64,000 nucleotides of DNA from Nocardioides sp. URHA0020. GTDB lineage: Bacteria > Actinomycetota > Actinomycetes > Propionibacteriales > Nocardioidaceae. The stretch covers positions 484,204 through 548,203 of the forward strand of contig NZ_KK211167.1 in the NCBI RefSeq assembly GCF_000620705.1, read 5' to 3'. Shown here piece after piece: positions 43,422 to 53,497 of this stretch (the first letter of the stretch is position 1; every line of letters begins with the position of its first letter). The notes under the pieces are model-generated. The model was not told the origin of the DNA. It worked only from the letters and a program-made list of their open reading frames with translations, and searched no databases. The translations under genes were made by a program, and so were the position numbers.

Positions 43422-44579
43422 CTAGCGGTCGAAGGCGGCGCGGACCCGAGCCTCGGTGAGGCCGTAGTCCTTGAGCGTGTAGCTGTGCGAGGGCTTCGCC
43501 TTGCCCTGCTTGGACTCCTGGTCGAGATCCTCGATCGCCGCCTGCACCTCGGGGGTCCAGTCGAGCCCGAACTGGTCGTAGACCCGCCGGGTCACCCCGA
43601 GCGGGTCGGTCACCAGGTCCTTGAAGGCGATGTCGACGAACTGGTCCTGGTCGTACGCCGGCCGCGCGTCGTGGAAGGCGTGGAACGCCCGCGACCACAG
43701 GTCCAGCTGGGTGTGGCCGATCACGCCGCCGACGTACGTCGAGCTGTGCCCGACCGTGGTCTCGGCAGAGAGCGAGCACGACGAGGCGATGCAGGTGACC
43801 GGGTCGCGGTGCGTGTAGATGATCAGCGCGTCCGGGTAGACCGTCATCAACGCGTCGAGCGAGGTCATGTGCGAGGGGTTCTTGAGGATCCAGCGCTTGT
43901 CGACGTCGTTGAGCCCGACGAGCTGCAGGTTCTCCTTGTGCCGCGCGTAGGCGTCGGTCCAGTCCTGCTGCTTGAGCCAGTCGGTGTAGCGCGGCAGGTT
44001 GGCCAGCGACTCGTAGGAGTTCGACTTGCCGGTCTGTCGCAGCAGCCGCCAGCACTCCTCGACCGTGGTCGCGTCCATGTAGTGGATCCCCATGAACTCG
44101 GGGCTCTCGACGTGATGGGCCGAGAACGCCTGCTGCATGGCGTTGAAGATCGGGTCCGACTCCCAGGTGTCGCGCGGGGGCCGGGGCTGGGGGTACTGCG
44201 TCAGCCACATCTCCAGGCCCTGCGAGCCGGGGTCGGCGTGCAGGTAGCGGTGCAGGGCCGTGGTGCCGGTGCGCGGCAGCCCCATCAGGAAGATCGGCCG
44301 CTCGATCGGCACGTCACGGTGCTCCGGGTGCGCGGCGAACTGCGCCTGGGTCAGCAGCACGCCGACCAGCGCCGACTTCACCTCGGAGCGCTGGAAGTAG
44401 TTGCCGCGCGGGGTCAGGCCGGCCTCGGGGGACGACAGGTCCTCGGTCAGGACCCGCAGGCCCTCCTCGTGCGCGGTCCCGCCGAAGTCGGACAGGCCCG
44501 TCGTGCGTACGGCGGCCGCCACGATGTCGTCGTACGACCCGACGTCCGGGCGCTCCCGCACCATGATGTTGTCGCTCAT
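43422..44579 (-). CDS. Sulfotransferase family protein
   Basis: 385 aa. The PAPS-binding P-loop is MGLPRTGTTALHR (99-111). A later segment around YPDALIIYTHRDPVTCIASS supplies the Arg/Ser that bind the 3'-phosphate. The family (Sulfotransfer_3) moves sulfate to hydroxyl or amine groups of lipids or steroids. Such genes recur in steroid and lipid catabolic clusters of Mycobacteriales and Nocardioides, where the true reaction is often unproven. Preceded by a 14-bp stem-loop that separates it from the SDR gene. Confidence 0.88.
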   Translation of the reverse strand: MSDNIMVRERPDVGSYDDIVAAAVRTTGLSDFGGTAHEEGLRVLTEDLSSPEAGLTPRGNYFQRSEVKSALVGVLLTQAQFAAHPEHRDVPIERPIFLMGLPRTGTTALHRYLHADPGSQGLEMWLTQYPQPRPPRDTWESDPIFNAMQQAFSAHHVESPEFMGIHYMDATTVEECWRLLRQTGKSNSYESLANLPRYTDWLKQQDWTDAYARHKENLQLVGLNDVDKRWILKNPSHMTSLDALMTVYPDALIIYTHRDPVTCIASSCSLSAETTVGHSSTYVGGVIGHTQLDLWSRAFHAFHDARPAYDQDQFVDIAFKDLVTDPLGVTRRVYDQFGLDWTPEVQAAIEDLDQESKQGKAKPSHSYTLKDYGLTEARVRAAFDR

Positions 44580-44593
44580 CGACGCCCTCCAGT

Positions 44594-44645
44594 CGGGTCG
44601 TCCGCCTGAGGCCGGTGCCCACACCTGCGAGAGGCGGACGACCCG
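44594..44645 (-). terminator. Long stem-loop between SDR and sulfotransferase genes
   Basis: CGGGTCGTCCGCCT (44594-44607) pairs perfectly with AGGCGGACGACCCG (44632-44645) across a 24-base loop. It starts five bases after the SDR stop on the minus strand. It could end or attenuate transcription into the sulfotransferase gene, or protect the upstream mRNA. Confidence 0.6.
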
Positions 44646-44649
44646 GTCA

Positions 44650-45489
44650 TCAGCTGTGGAACTCGCCGCAGTCGACGGTCAGCATCTGACCGGTGACCGC
44701 GGAGGCGAGGTCGCTGGCGAGGAAGAGCGTCGCGCGGGCGACCTCCTCGGACGACGCCAGTCGCTTCAGGTCCGTCGGTGCCGCCTTCTCGGCGTACACC
44801 TGCTCGTGCGTCTTCTCCTCGACGGCGGCGAGGAAGTCGAAGTAGCCGCGGTTGACGTCCTCGTAGATGTACGACGGCGCGACGCTGTTGACGCGGATGC
44901 CGCGGGGGCCGAGCTCGGTCGCGAGCGACGAGGCGAGGTGCTCCAGCGCCCCCTTCGAGAGCTTGTACCCGGCGTACTCCGGCTGCGAGGAGAAGGAGAC
45001 GCAGGAGTTCAGCATGATGATCGAGCCCCTGGTCTCCGACAGCGCGTCCGCGAAGAGCGCCGAGAGCCGCAGCGGCGCGAAGACGTTGGTCTCGTTGACC
45101 TTCGCGAGCTTGCGCGGGCTGATCTGGGTGATCGGGTCCATCGGCGGGATCGTGAAGGCGTTGTTGATCACGCAGTCCACGCGCCCGAACGCCTCGAGGG
45201 TCCGGTCGCGGAGGTTGACCCGCGAGTCCTCGTCGGTCACGTCGGCGACCACGCTGACGACCTTGACGCCGTGGCCCTCGAGCTCCGCCTGCAGGGCGAG
45301 CAGCCGCGACTCGGTGCGGCTCGCGATCACCAGGTCGGCGCCCATCCTGGCCGCCTCCTCGGCCAGCGACCGGCCGAGGCCGGGGCCGATGCCGGAGATG
45401 ACGACGACCTTGCCCCTCAGCAGAGGTACGGCGGTGTAGCGCTCCTCGATCGAGGTGTCGTGGGCCTCGGCGTAGCCAAGCTCGCTCAT
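44650..45489 (-). CDS. Short-chain dehydrogenase/reductase (steroid/lipid cluster)
   Basis: 279 aa. NAD loop ISGIGPGLGRSLAEEAARMG, NNAFT in place of NNAG, catalytic Ser in MLNSCVSFSSQPEYAGYKLSK with Tyr-x3-Lys (YKLSK), and GIRVNSVAPSYIYED. VTGQMLTVDCGEFHS closes. ATG chosen since AGGAAG lies 9 bases upstream; a GTG two codons earlier exists. Follows the DUF1214 gene by 16 bases, so same operon. Likely a hydroxy-steroid or hydroxyacyl dehydrogenase. Confidence 0.88.
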   Translation of the reverse strand: MSELGYAEAHDTSIEERYTAVPLLRGKVVVISGIGPGLGRSLAEEAARMGADLVIASRTESRLLALQAELEGHGVKVVSVVADVTDEDSRVNLRDRTLEAFGRVDCVINNAFTIPPMDPITQISPRKLAKVNETNVFAPLRLSALFADALSETRGSIIMLNSCVSFSSQPEYAGYKLSKGALEHLASSLATELGPRGIRVNSVAPSYIYEDVNRGYFDFLAAVEEKTHEQVYAEKAAPTDLKRLASSEEVARATLFLASDLASAVTGQMLTVDCGEFHS

Positions 45490-45505
45490 CAGCACATCTT
45501 CCTGG

Positions 45506-46660
45506 TCAACTGATCATCCTTCGGGCGACGGAGCGCTGCCGGGCGGCGATGCGCTCGGCGTACTCCTCTGGGGTGAGGGGGGTGAAGTGCGGGAGCCTGG
45601 TCGGTACGTCGGCCAGCGGCATCACCTCGGCGACCGGCCCGTCCTCGGGGCCGAGGTCGCGGGTCAGGCGCTGCCAGCGCAGCATCAGGGCGCCGGTGCG
45701 GTGGCCGGTGGTCTCCAGCCAGTTCGCGATCGGGGTGCCGCCCGGGGGCGTCTCCGAGATCACGAACCGCATCCTGCCGTCGGGGTCGGTCTGCGCCTGC
45801 GCCTTGGTGAGCGAGGTCTGGTGCGTCTCGTAGTCGGTCGAGGCGTACCAGTCGGACCCGATCTGGATGGCCTGGTAGGCGCAGTCGGTGCACTCGGGCA
45901 CGGTGACCACCAGTGCCTCGTCCTCGGCCAGCTCGTAGTGGCCGATCGACGAGCGCTGCGAGGCCAGGCCGCCGGGGGTCGACTGCGGCGCCGTCGGCTG
46001 GTTGACCGGCTCCTTGTACTGGAAGAACTGGGGGAAGGCGAACCACGTCTGGATCGAGCCGACCAGGCTGCGCGCGGCCACCTCGTAGCGCTTCGCCAGC
46101 CGGTCCCTCTCGAGCGCCTTCGCCGGCTGGCCCATCGTGTCGACCCGCTCGATGGTGAGCAGGCCGCGCTCCTCGGTGTCCCAGTCGTTGAAGACCTCGC
46201 GCACGATCATCGTCTTCGCGCCGGGCTCGGCGGTGTAGCGGAACTCGAAGCCGCCGTCGGCGTCCTTCTCCAGCTCCCGGTCGTCGAAGGCCAGCATCGA
46301 GGTCGCCGCGGTGGTCGCGGAGTAGGCACCGCCCATCACCTGGAAGGACAGGTCCGCCGACGTGCCACGACGTCCGCGTACGACGTACTCGACGCCCTCC
46401 TTGAGGTAGGCGTTGAAGTAGATCGCGTCGGGGTTGTCGAGGCCCTGGCGGGAGAACTGGTGCGTGGGGTTGATGAAGAGCGTCCGGTCGAGGTCGTGGT
46501 CGAACGCCATCTGCATGGCCATCCGGATCCGCCCGGCCAGGTAGTCGTAGCCCTCGAGCCGGTCCTGCTCGGTCCTGATGAACGGGGCGTTGGCGACCAG
46601 CTCCTCGGCCTCCGCGATCGCGTCCTGGAGGACCTTGGTCAGGCCGTACGACGCGCTCAC
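45506..46660 (-). CDS. DUF1214-domain protein
   Basis: 384 aa from GTG, overlapping the LLM gene stop by 4 bases (GTGA). The C-terminal third fits DUF1214 (DSDWYASTDYETHQTSLTKAQ type region, then SETPPGGTPIANWLETTGHRTG, LMLRWQ). The N-terminal part (FFN-like NAYLKEGVEYVVRGRRG, ADLSFQVMGGAY) is beta-rich. No signal peptide. Proteins of this kind accompany steroid or cyclic-hydrocarbon catabolic genes; function unknown. Confidence 0.8.
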   Translation of the reverse strand: MSASYGLTKVLQDAIAEAEELVANAPFIRTEQDRLEGYDYLAGRIRMAMQMAFDHDLDRTLFINPTHQFSRQGLDNPDAIYFNAYLKEGVEYVVRGRRGTSADLSFQVMGGAYSATTAATSMLAFDDRELEKDADGGFEFRYTAEPGAKTMIVREVFNDWDTEERGLLTIERVDTMGQPAKALERDRLAKRYEVAARSLVGSIQTWFAFPQFFQYKEPVNQPTAPQSTPGGLASQRSSIGHYELAEDEALVVTVPECTDCAYQAIQIGSDWYASTDYETHQTSLTKAQAQTDPDGRMRFVISETPPGGTPIANWLETTGHRTGALMLRWQRLTRDLGPEDGPVAEVMPLADVPTRLPHFTPLTPEEYAERIAARQRSVARRMIS

Positions 46661-47535
46661 GCGCCCACCTGGTGGATGACGTCCTCGGCGTACCGCTCCA
46701 GGTGCGCGATCTTCTTGTCGAGCGGCTCGGTGTCCGGGCCCTTGATGTAGGGCACCCGGAAGCCCACGATGCAGTCGGTGACGCCCTTGTCCTCGAGGCG
46801 CTTGATGCCGTCGACGGTGTAGGCGTCGTACGAGATGACGTGCACCTCGAAGTCGTCGCGGGTGTCGCCCTCCTCCACGCGGATCTCGGCGAGGCGCGTC
46901 AGCAGCCGCTCGAGCTCCTCGCCGTCGCCGCCGGCGTGCATCCAGCCGTCGCCCTTGCGTACGGCGCGCCGCAGGGCCGCGTCGGCGTGGCCGCCGACCA
47001 GGAGCGGGATCGTCTCGGTGGCCCCGGGGCACTGCTTGAGGGCGTCGACGTCGTAGAACTCGCCGTGGTACTCGAAGAACTCACCGGTGGTCAGGCCGCG
47101 GAGGATGTCCATGCACTCGTCCATCCGCTTGCCGCGCCTGGCCCAGTCGACGCCCATGGCGTCGAAGTCCTCGGGCCACGGCGAGATCCCGACGCCCAGC
47201 CCCAGACGGTTGCCGGAGAGGAACGCCAGCGACGAGGCCTGCTTGGCGACGAGCACCGGCGGCCGGATCGGCAGCTTGATCACGAACGGCGTGAGCCGCA
47301 GCGTCGTGGTCACGGCGAAGAGGTGCGCGCACAGCACCATCGTCTCGATGAACTCCTTGCCGTCGAGGAACTCGCGGTCCCCGGTGTCGGTGTAGGGGTA
47401 CTTCGAGTCGGAGTCCTTGGGGTAGATGACGCTGTCGGCGACCGTCATGCTGGTGTAGCCGGCGGCCTCCGCGGCCTGGGCCAGGGGTGCGTAGTACGTC
47501 GCCTGCGTCATCGCCTCGGCATAGCTGAATCGCAT
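46657..47535 (-). CDS. LLM-class (F420-dependent) flavin oxidoreductase
   Basis: 292 aa luciferase-like TIM barrel. Typical parts: AEAAGYTSMTVADSVIYP at the start, VTTTLRLTPFVIKLPIRPPV, LSGNRLGLGVGISPWPEDFDAMG, and IPLLVGGHADAALRRAVRKGDGW. In actinobacteria most of this subgroup use coenzyme F420. It probably reduces or oxidises a step in the lipid/steroid-like pathway. First gene of the minus-strand run 47535 to 42254. Its promoter region contains a KstR-type motif shared with the divergent SnoaL-like gene. Confidence 0.88.
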   Translation of the reverse strand: MRFSYAEAMTQATYYAPLAQAAEAAGYTSMTVADSVIYPKDSDSKYPYTDTGDREFLDGKEFIETMVLCAHLFAVTTTLRLTPFVIKLPIRPPVLVAKQASSLAFLSGNRLGLGVGISPWPEDFDAMGVDWARRGKRMDECMDILRGLTTGEFFEYHGEFYDVDALKQCPGATETIPLLVGGHADAALRRAVRKGDGWMHAGGDGEELERLLTRLAEIRVEEGDTRDDFEVHVISYDAYTVDGIKRLEDKGVTDCIVGFRVPYIKGPDTEPLDKKIAHLERYAEDVIHQVGA

Positions 47536-47546
47536 GGGCCTCACAG

Positions 47547-47560
47547 TAGAACGTGTTCCA
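47547..47560. promoter_or_regulatory. KstR-like operator TAGAACGTGTTCCA
   Basis: Matches the published KstR consensus TnnAACnnGTTnnA at every fixed position. It lies in the 46-bp gap between divergent LLM-oxidoreductase and SnoaL-like genes, where a single dimer could control both. Confidence 0.6.
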
Positions 47561-47581
47561 GTTTTGTGCCAGAGTTCACCC

Positions 47582-48007
47582 GTGGACCTCCAGGAGATCA
47601 GCGACCGGCTCGAGATCGAGGGCGTGGTCATCCGCTACACCCGGGGCATCGACACCGGTGAGTGGGACCTGCTCGACTCCGTCTTCACCCCCGACGCCGC
47701 GATCGACTACACGGAGTCGGGCGGGATCGCCGAGGCCTATCCCGCGGTCAAGGCGTGGCTGGCCGAGGTGCTGCCCGCGTTCTTCCCGCACCGGATGCAC
47801 TCCCTGCACCAGCTCGACATCGCGATCGACGGTGACGAGGCGACCTGCGCGGCGTACTTCCACAACCCGATGCCGCTCGACGACGGCCAGGGCGGGCACA
47901 GGATCGTCGAGTTCGGCGGTCTCTACCACCACACGCTGACCCGCACGGCCGACGGCTGGCGCAGCCGCAGGCTGCACGAGCAGATCGTCTGGAAGCGCGG
48001 GATCTGA
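47582..48007 (+). CDS. SnoaL-like / nuclear transport factor 2-fold protein
   Basis: 141 aa from GTG. The NTF2-like fold begins DLQEISDRLEIEGVVIRYTR and continues DLLDSVFTPDAAIDYTES; the closing strands are EFGGLYHHTLTRTADGWRSRRL. Similar small proteins act as steroid isomerases, polyketide cyclases or hydratases. Divergent from the LLM gene with the KstR-like site between. Catalytic residues cannot be fixed from sequence alone. Starting at the GTG avoids reading through the operator. Confidence 0.82.
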   Translation: MDLQEISDRLEIEGVVIRYTRGIDTGEWDLLDSVFTPDAAIDYTESGGIAEAYPAVKAWLAEVLPAFFPHRMHSLHQLDIAIDGDEATCAAYFHNPMPLDDGQGGHRIVEFGGLYHHTLTRTADGWRSRRLHEQIVWKRGI

Positions 48008-48086
48008 GGCCCGGCTCCCCGATCGTGGTGCTGGAGCGCCGCTGAGCAACAATGGCCGCGTACTGACCCTGACTCGGAGGATCGAC

Positions 48087-48659
48087 GTGGCCGACAAGCT
48101 GCCGGACCAGCCCAGCGACGAGCACCCGATCATGGCGGGCCTGGTGGCGCTGGTCGGCGTCGGGCTGGTCGTGGGCCTGGTGCTGGGCGTCGTCGTCCTC
48201 GCGGGCACCAAGGTCCTCGGCATCGGGGGCGGCTCCGACGACTCGACGGCCGACGACGCGGCGAGCCTCTACCTGCCGAGCCCGTCGAAGACCACCTCCG
48301 AGAGCGGCCCCACGATCACGCTGGCGCCCGGCGAGACCGAGAGCGCGTCGACGTCGGCCACGCCGACCAAGAGCGAGTCGGCGAAGCGCGAGATCAGCCT
48401 CTCAGCCTCGGCCGTCTCGGTCAGCCCGATGGAGCAGTTCCAGCTCACCGGCGTCTACCCGGAGGGCGAGGGGGCGATCCTGGCCGTCCAGCGGCTCCAG
48501 GACGGCGAGTGGGTGGACTTCCCGGCGACCGGCTCGGTGAGCGGCGAGAGCTTCCAGATCCCCGTGCAGACCAGCAAGGCCGGGATGAACAAGTTCCGGG
48601 TCGTCGACTCCGACTCCGGCCTCAAGTCGGGGGTCGTCCGCGTGAAGGTCGCCGGCTGA
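48087..48659 (+). CDS. Membrane-anchored hypothetical protein with extracellular beta domain
   Basis: 190 aa, GTG start with CGGAGGA site. One membrane helix at about 15-47 (MAGLVALVGVGLVVGLVLGV...), a Ser/Thr/Asp-rich linker (48-105) and a C-terminal immunoglobulin-like beta domain (ISLSASAVSVSPMEQFQLTG, VVRVKVAG). N-in, C-out topology is likely. No enzyme motif. Its last 258 bases are overlapped on the other strand by the 3' extension of the EamA transporter frame. Confidence 0.7.
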   Translation: MADKLPDQPSDEHPIMAGLVALVGVGLVVGLVLGVVVLAGTKVLGIGGGSDDSTADDAASLYLPSPSKTTSESGPTITLAPGETESASTSATPTKSESAKREISLSASAVSVSPMEQFQLTGVYPEGEGAILAVQRLQDGEWVDFPATGSVSGESFQIPVQTSKAGMNKFRVVDSDSGLKSGVVRVKVAG

Positions 48660-49538
48660 CGCCAGCGTCGTACGCCGGCGACGCAGCCGGTCCGCCACGG
48701 CCGGCTGACCCGCGAGGATGCCGGCGAGCACGAGCAGCAGCCCGAGCGCCTGGCTGCCACCGAAGGACTCGCCGGCCAGCGCGACGCCGAGGACCGTGCC
48801 GGAGACCGGGTTCAGCAGGCCGACCAGCGACACCGCACCGGCCGGGAGCCGGCGCAGTCCGCGGAACCAGACGACGTACGCCATCACGGTGCCGACCAGC
48901 CCGAGGTAGAGGAAGCCGCCGATCGCGCCCACGCCCAGCGCGGGCGGCGTGCCCTCGACGACCAGGGCGACGGGCAGCAGCACCAGCCCGCCGGCGACCA
49001 GCTGCCACGCGGTGAAGGTGAGCAGGTCGACCGGCGGCTGCCACCGCTTGACGAGCACGAACCCGACCGACGACATCGCGACGGCACCGAACGAGGCGGC
49101 GACCCCGACCGGGTCGACGGTGAAGTCCGCGCGCAGCACCAGCAGCGCGACGCCGGCGGCGCCGACCGCGGCTCCGGCCAGCGACGCGGCCCGCGGCCGC
49201 TCGCCGATCAGCGCCCAGGCGACGAGCATCACCATGATCGGCGCCGTGGCGGTGAGCGTGGCGGCCGTCCCGCCGGGCAGGCGGTAGGCGGCGATGAAGA
49301 TCAGGACGAAGAAGGCGCCGATGTTGAGCGTGCCGAGCACGAGCGAGCGCCACCACCAGATGCCCGTGGGCAGTCGGGGCCGGAACGCGAGCAGCAGCAG
49401 GCCGAAGGGCAGCGCCCGCACCATCGCGCCGAAGAGCGGGCGGTCGGGCGGCAGGAACGTCTCGGTCACGTAGTAGCCCGAGCCCCACGCGACGGGGGCC
49501 AGGGCGCTCAGGCCGAGGACGCGCCAGTTAGTTTCCAC
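48402..49538 (-). CDS. EamA/DMT-family transporter with long antisense-overlapping tail
   Basis: 378 aa. Ten hydrophobic segments in two EamA repeats fill residues 1-300 (start VETNWRVLGLSALAPVAWGSGYY is split by the first helix; later WFRGLRRLPAGAVSLVGLLNPVSG). Such carriers export amino acids or metabolites. After RLRRRRTTLASAGD the frame continues about 75 residues that look like antisense of the convergent gene, Asp/Leu/His-rich without structure, up to the first stop at 48402. Start is the GTG nearest the divergent MarR gene; no clear RBS, perhaps leaderless. Confidence 0.82.
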   Translation of the reverse strand: METNWRVLGLSALAPVAWGSGYYVTETFLPPDRPLFGAMVRALPFGLLLLAFRPRLPTGIWWWRSLVLGTLNIGAFFVLIFIAAYRLPGGTAATLTATAPIMVMLVAWALIGERPRAASLAGAAVGAAGVALLVLRADFTVDPVGVAASFGAVAMSSVGFVLVKRWQPPVDLLTFTAWQLVAGGLVLLPVALVVEGTPPALGVGAIGGFLYLGLVGTVMAYVVWFRGLRRLPAGAVSLVGLLNPVSGTVLGVALAGESFGGSQALGLLLVLAGILAGQPAVADRLRRRRTTLASAGDLHADDPRLEAGVGVDDPELVHPGLAGLHGDLEALAAHRAGRREVHPLAVLEPLDGQDRPLALRVDAGELELLHRADRDGRG

Positions 49539-49577
49539 GGAAGAGATAATAGTTTCCGCGTCAGATATATTCCACCC
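49539..49577. promoter_or_regulatory. EamA/MarR divergent promoter with repeated GGAAACTA
   Basis: On the minus strand GCGGAAACTATTATC is followed 22 bases later by GTGGAAACTAACTGG, a direct repeat reaching into the EamA start, and CGGAA/TTCCG face each other (49538-49542 and 49555-49559 approx). The gap is AT-rich and only 39 bp. A likely MarR operator covering both promoters. Confidence 0.5.
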
Positions 49578-50087
49578 ATGGCGGCACCAGCGGAGCGGGA
49601 CCTCGACCACGTCGGCCGGATCATGGCGAAGTGGCACGAGGCGCGGCCGGACCTAGACGTCTCCCCCCTGGGCGTCATTGGGCGGCTGCACCGCCTGGCG
49701 GCCCGGCTCACCGAGGAGCTCGTGGCGGTGTACGCCGAGTTCGGGCTCGGCGAGGGTGAGTTCGACATCCTCGCGACGCTGCGGCGCGAGGGGCCGCCGT
49801 ACGAGCTGACCCCGCGCGACCTCGGGCACTGGACGATGGTCTCGTCCGGAGCGGTGACCAAGCGGGTCGACCGCTGCGTCGAGCAGGGCCTGGTGACCCG
49901 GAGGGTCAGCAACCACGACGGCCGGGGCCGCGTGATCGCGCTGACCGACGCCGGCCTCGACGTGATCGACCGGGCGTTCACGGCCCACCTCGTCAACGAG
50001 CGCCGGCTCGTCGACCTGCTCGGTGAGACGGAGCGGGCCCGGCTCGCCAGGACTCTCGAGTCCTGGGGCCGGGCCCTCGAGGCGTAG
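49578..50087 (+). CDS. MarR-family transcriptional regulator
   Basis: 169 aa. Winged helix: LGEGEFDILATLRREGPPYELTPRDL, MVSSGAVTKRVDRCVEQGLV (recognition helix) and wing RRVSNHDGRGRVIALTDAG. The dimer helices are at both ends. Divergent from the EamA exporter, the classic MarR-efflux pair, so it probably represses that exporter until a toxic ligand binds. Confidence 0.92.
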   Translation: MAAPAERDLDHVGRIMAKWHEARPDLDVSPLGVIGRLHRLAARLTEELVAVYAEFGLGEGEFDILATLRREGPPYELTPRDLGHWTMVSSGAVTKRVDRCVEQGLVTRRVSNHDGRGRVIALTDAGLDVIDRAFTAHLVNERRLVDLLGETERARLARTLESWGRALEA

Positions 50088-50097
50088 GTCCGGGGGC

Positions 50098-50143
50098 GGT
50101 GGTCTCGAGGCTCAGGCCCGACGGCCTTCGCACCTCGACCACC
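50098..50143. repeat. REP-like repeat, family 1, single unit
   Basis: GGTGGTCTCGAGG ... CCTCGACCACC, a 46-bp hairpin-forming unit between the convergent MarR and aldo/keto reductase genes. Ends complementary over 11 bases with few mismatches. Confidence 0.75.
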
Positions 50144-50155
50144 GTGCGCCGACGG

Positions 50156-51001
50156 TCAGCCGGGGATCCAGTCGAAGGTGTCCGGGTTGGGGCCGGTGCG
50201 GCCGGCCTCGCCCTGGTCGAGCGCGCTGATCGCGGCGACCTGGTCCTCGGTGAGCGCGAAGTCGAAGATGTCGAAGTTCTCGCGCATCCGCTCCTCGCGC
50301 ATCGACTTGGGGAAGACGATGTCGCCGCGCTCGATGTGCCAGCGCAGCGTGACCTGCGACGGCGTCTTGCCGTGGGCGGCCGCGATCTCGCCGATGACGG
50401 CGTCGTCGAGCACCTTGCCCTGCGCGATCGGCGACCACGCCTCGACCTCGACGCCGTGCCGGATCGACGCGGCGCGGGCGGCCTCGTTGGTGAAGTAGGG
50501 ATGCACCTCGATCTGGTTCACCGCCGGGGCGACGCCCGTCTCCGCGATGATCCGGTCGAGGTGGGCCGGCTGGAAGTTGGAGACGCCGACCGAGGTCGCG
50601 CGGCCGTCGGCCACGAACTCGGTGAGGGTGCGCCAGGTCGACACGTAGTCGCCGCCGTACTGCGTCGGCAGTGGCCAGTGGATGAGGAAGAGGTCGACCC
50701 GGTCGAGGCCGAGGCGCTCCAGCGTCTCGTCGAACGCGCGACGGGCGGCGTCCGGCTCGTGGAAGCTGTTGTTGAGCTTGCTCGTGACGTAGAGCTCGTC
50801 GCGCGCGATGCCGGAGCTCGCGATCGCGGCGCCGACGCCGGCCTCGTTCTGGTACATCTGCGCGGTGTCGATGTGGCGGTAGCCCACCTCGAAAGCGGTG
50901 CTCACCGTGGCCTCGGTCTGGTCCGGTGGGACCTGGTAGACGCCGAAGCCGAGCTGGGGGATGGAGGTCTGGTCGTTCAGGGCGACAGTGGGGACGGTCA
51001 T
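50156..51001 (-). CDS. Aldo/keto reductase (2,5-diketo-D-gluconate reductase-like)
   Basis: 281 aa. Catalytic tetrad complete: Asp45 and Tyr50 in RHIDTAQMYQNE, Lys75 in YVTSKLNN, His108 in DLFLIHWPLP. SVGVSNFQPAHLD and NQIEVHPYF are AKR signatures; PKSMREERMRENFDIFDF binds NADPH. It reduces aldehydes or ketones in the cytosol. Divergent from a NUDIX gene 55 bp away. Confidence 0.93.
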   Translation of the reverse strand: MTVPTVALNDQTSIPQLGFGVYQVPPDQTEATVSTAFEVGYRHIDTAQMYQNEAGVGAAIASSGIARDELYVTSKLNNSFHEPDAARRAFDETLERLGLDRVDLFLIHWPLPTQYGGDYVSTWRTLTEFVADGRATSVGVSNFQPAHLDRIIAETGVAPAVNQIEVHPYFTNEAARAASIRHGVEVEAWSPIAQGKVLDDAVIGEIAAAHGKTPSQVTLRWHIERGDIVFPKSMREERMRENFDIFDFALTEDQVAAISALDQGEAGRTGPNPDTFDWIPG

Positions 51002-51056
51002 ACAGGTTCCATCCCCGCAGAGGGGCTCGAGCATTCCCCTGAGTGAGGATGGACTC

Positions 51057-51491
51057 ATGGGACCTGTGCTGGACTTCACCGAGTACGACACCCGCCTGGC
51101 CGCGTACGTCGTCATCATCGACGACCGGGACCGGGTGCTGCTCGCGCTGTGGAACGAGCCGGCCGTGCCGCTCTGGACGCTGCCCGGTGGCGGGGTCGAC
51201 CTCGCCGAGACCGCCGAGGAGGGCGCCGTGCGCGAGGCCCTCGAGGAGACCGGGTACGACGTCGCGCTGGACGGCCTGCTCGGCGTGGACACGCTCGTGC
51301 TGCCGCCCGAGGAGCGGCTCGACGGCGCCGCGCGCTGGCAGAAGAGCGTCCGGGTGGTGTTCCGCGCCCACGTCGTCGGCGGCGATCTGACCCGCGAGCT
51401 GGACGGCACGACCGACGAGGCGCGCTGGATCCCGCGGGCCGACGTGCCGGGACTGGCGCGAATCACGCTGGTCCAGAGGTTCGTGGGCTGA
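51057..51491 (+). CDS. NUDIX hydrolase
   Basis: 144 aa. The Nudix box GGVDLAETAEEGAVREALEE runs from residue 45 and ends TGY, matching G-x5-E-x7-R-E-U-x-E-E-x-G. It cleaves a nucleoside-diphosphate linked compound; specificity unknown. WTLPGGGVDL before it and EARWIPRADVPGL at the end are typical. Starts at the ATG 51057 with GAGGA just upstream. The next gene is dnaK, 155 bases on. Confidence 0.92.
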   Translation: MGPVLDFTEYDTRLAAYVVIIDDRDRVLLALWNEPAVPLWTLPGGGVDLAETAEEGAVREALEETGYDVALDGLLGVDTLVLPPEERLDGAARWQKSVRVVFRAHVVGGDLTRELDGTTDEARWIPRADVPGLARITLVQRFVG

Positions 51492-51536
51492 TCCGGGAAT
51501 CTCCGCCCTCGGGTCTGCGTTGAGCCGGATAAGCAA

Positions 51537-51559
51537 AGTTGAGTTGAATCGACTCAACT
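51537..51559 (+). promoter_or_regulatory. HAIR element (HspR operator) upstream of dnaK
   Basis: AGTTGAGT-TGAATCG-ACTCAACT, matching the HspR-associated inverted repeat CTTGAGT-N7-ACTCAAG with only the outermost base changed. It lies 88-110 bases before the dnaK start and probably overlaps the promoter; HspR itself is encoded in the same operon. Confidence 0.9.
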
Positions 51560-51646
51560 GATTTGGCAGACTGCCCTCGGCGACGCAGGATGAACAGCAG
51601 ACGGACGCCGTCGAGAGCAGCACCCGATACCCGGAGGTACAGAGAC

Positions 51647-53493
<1,847 letters not shown>

Positions 53494-53497
<4 letters not shown>

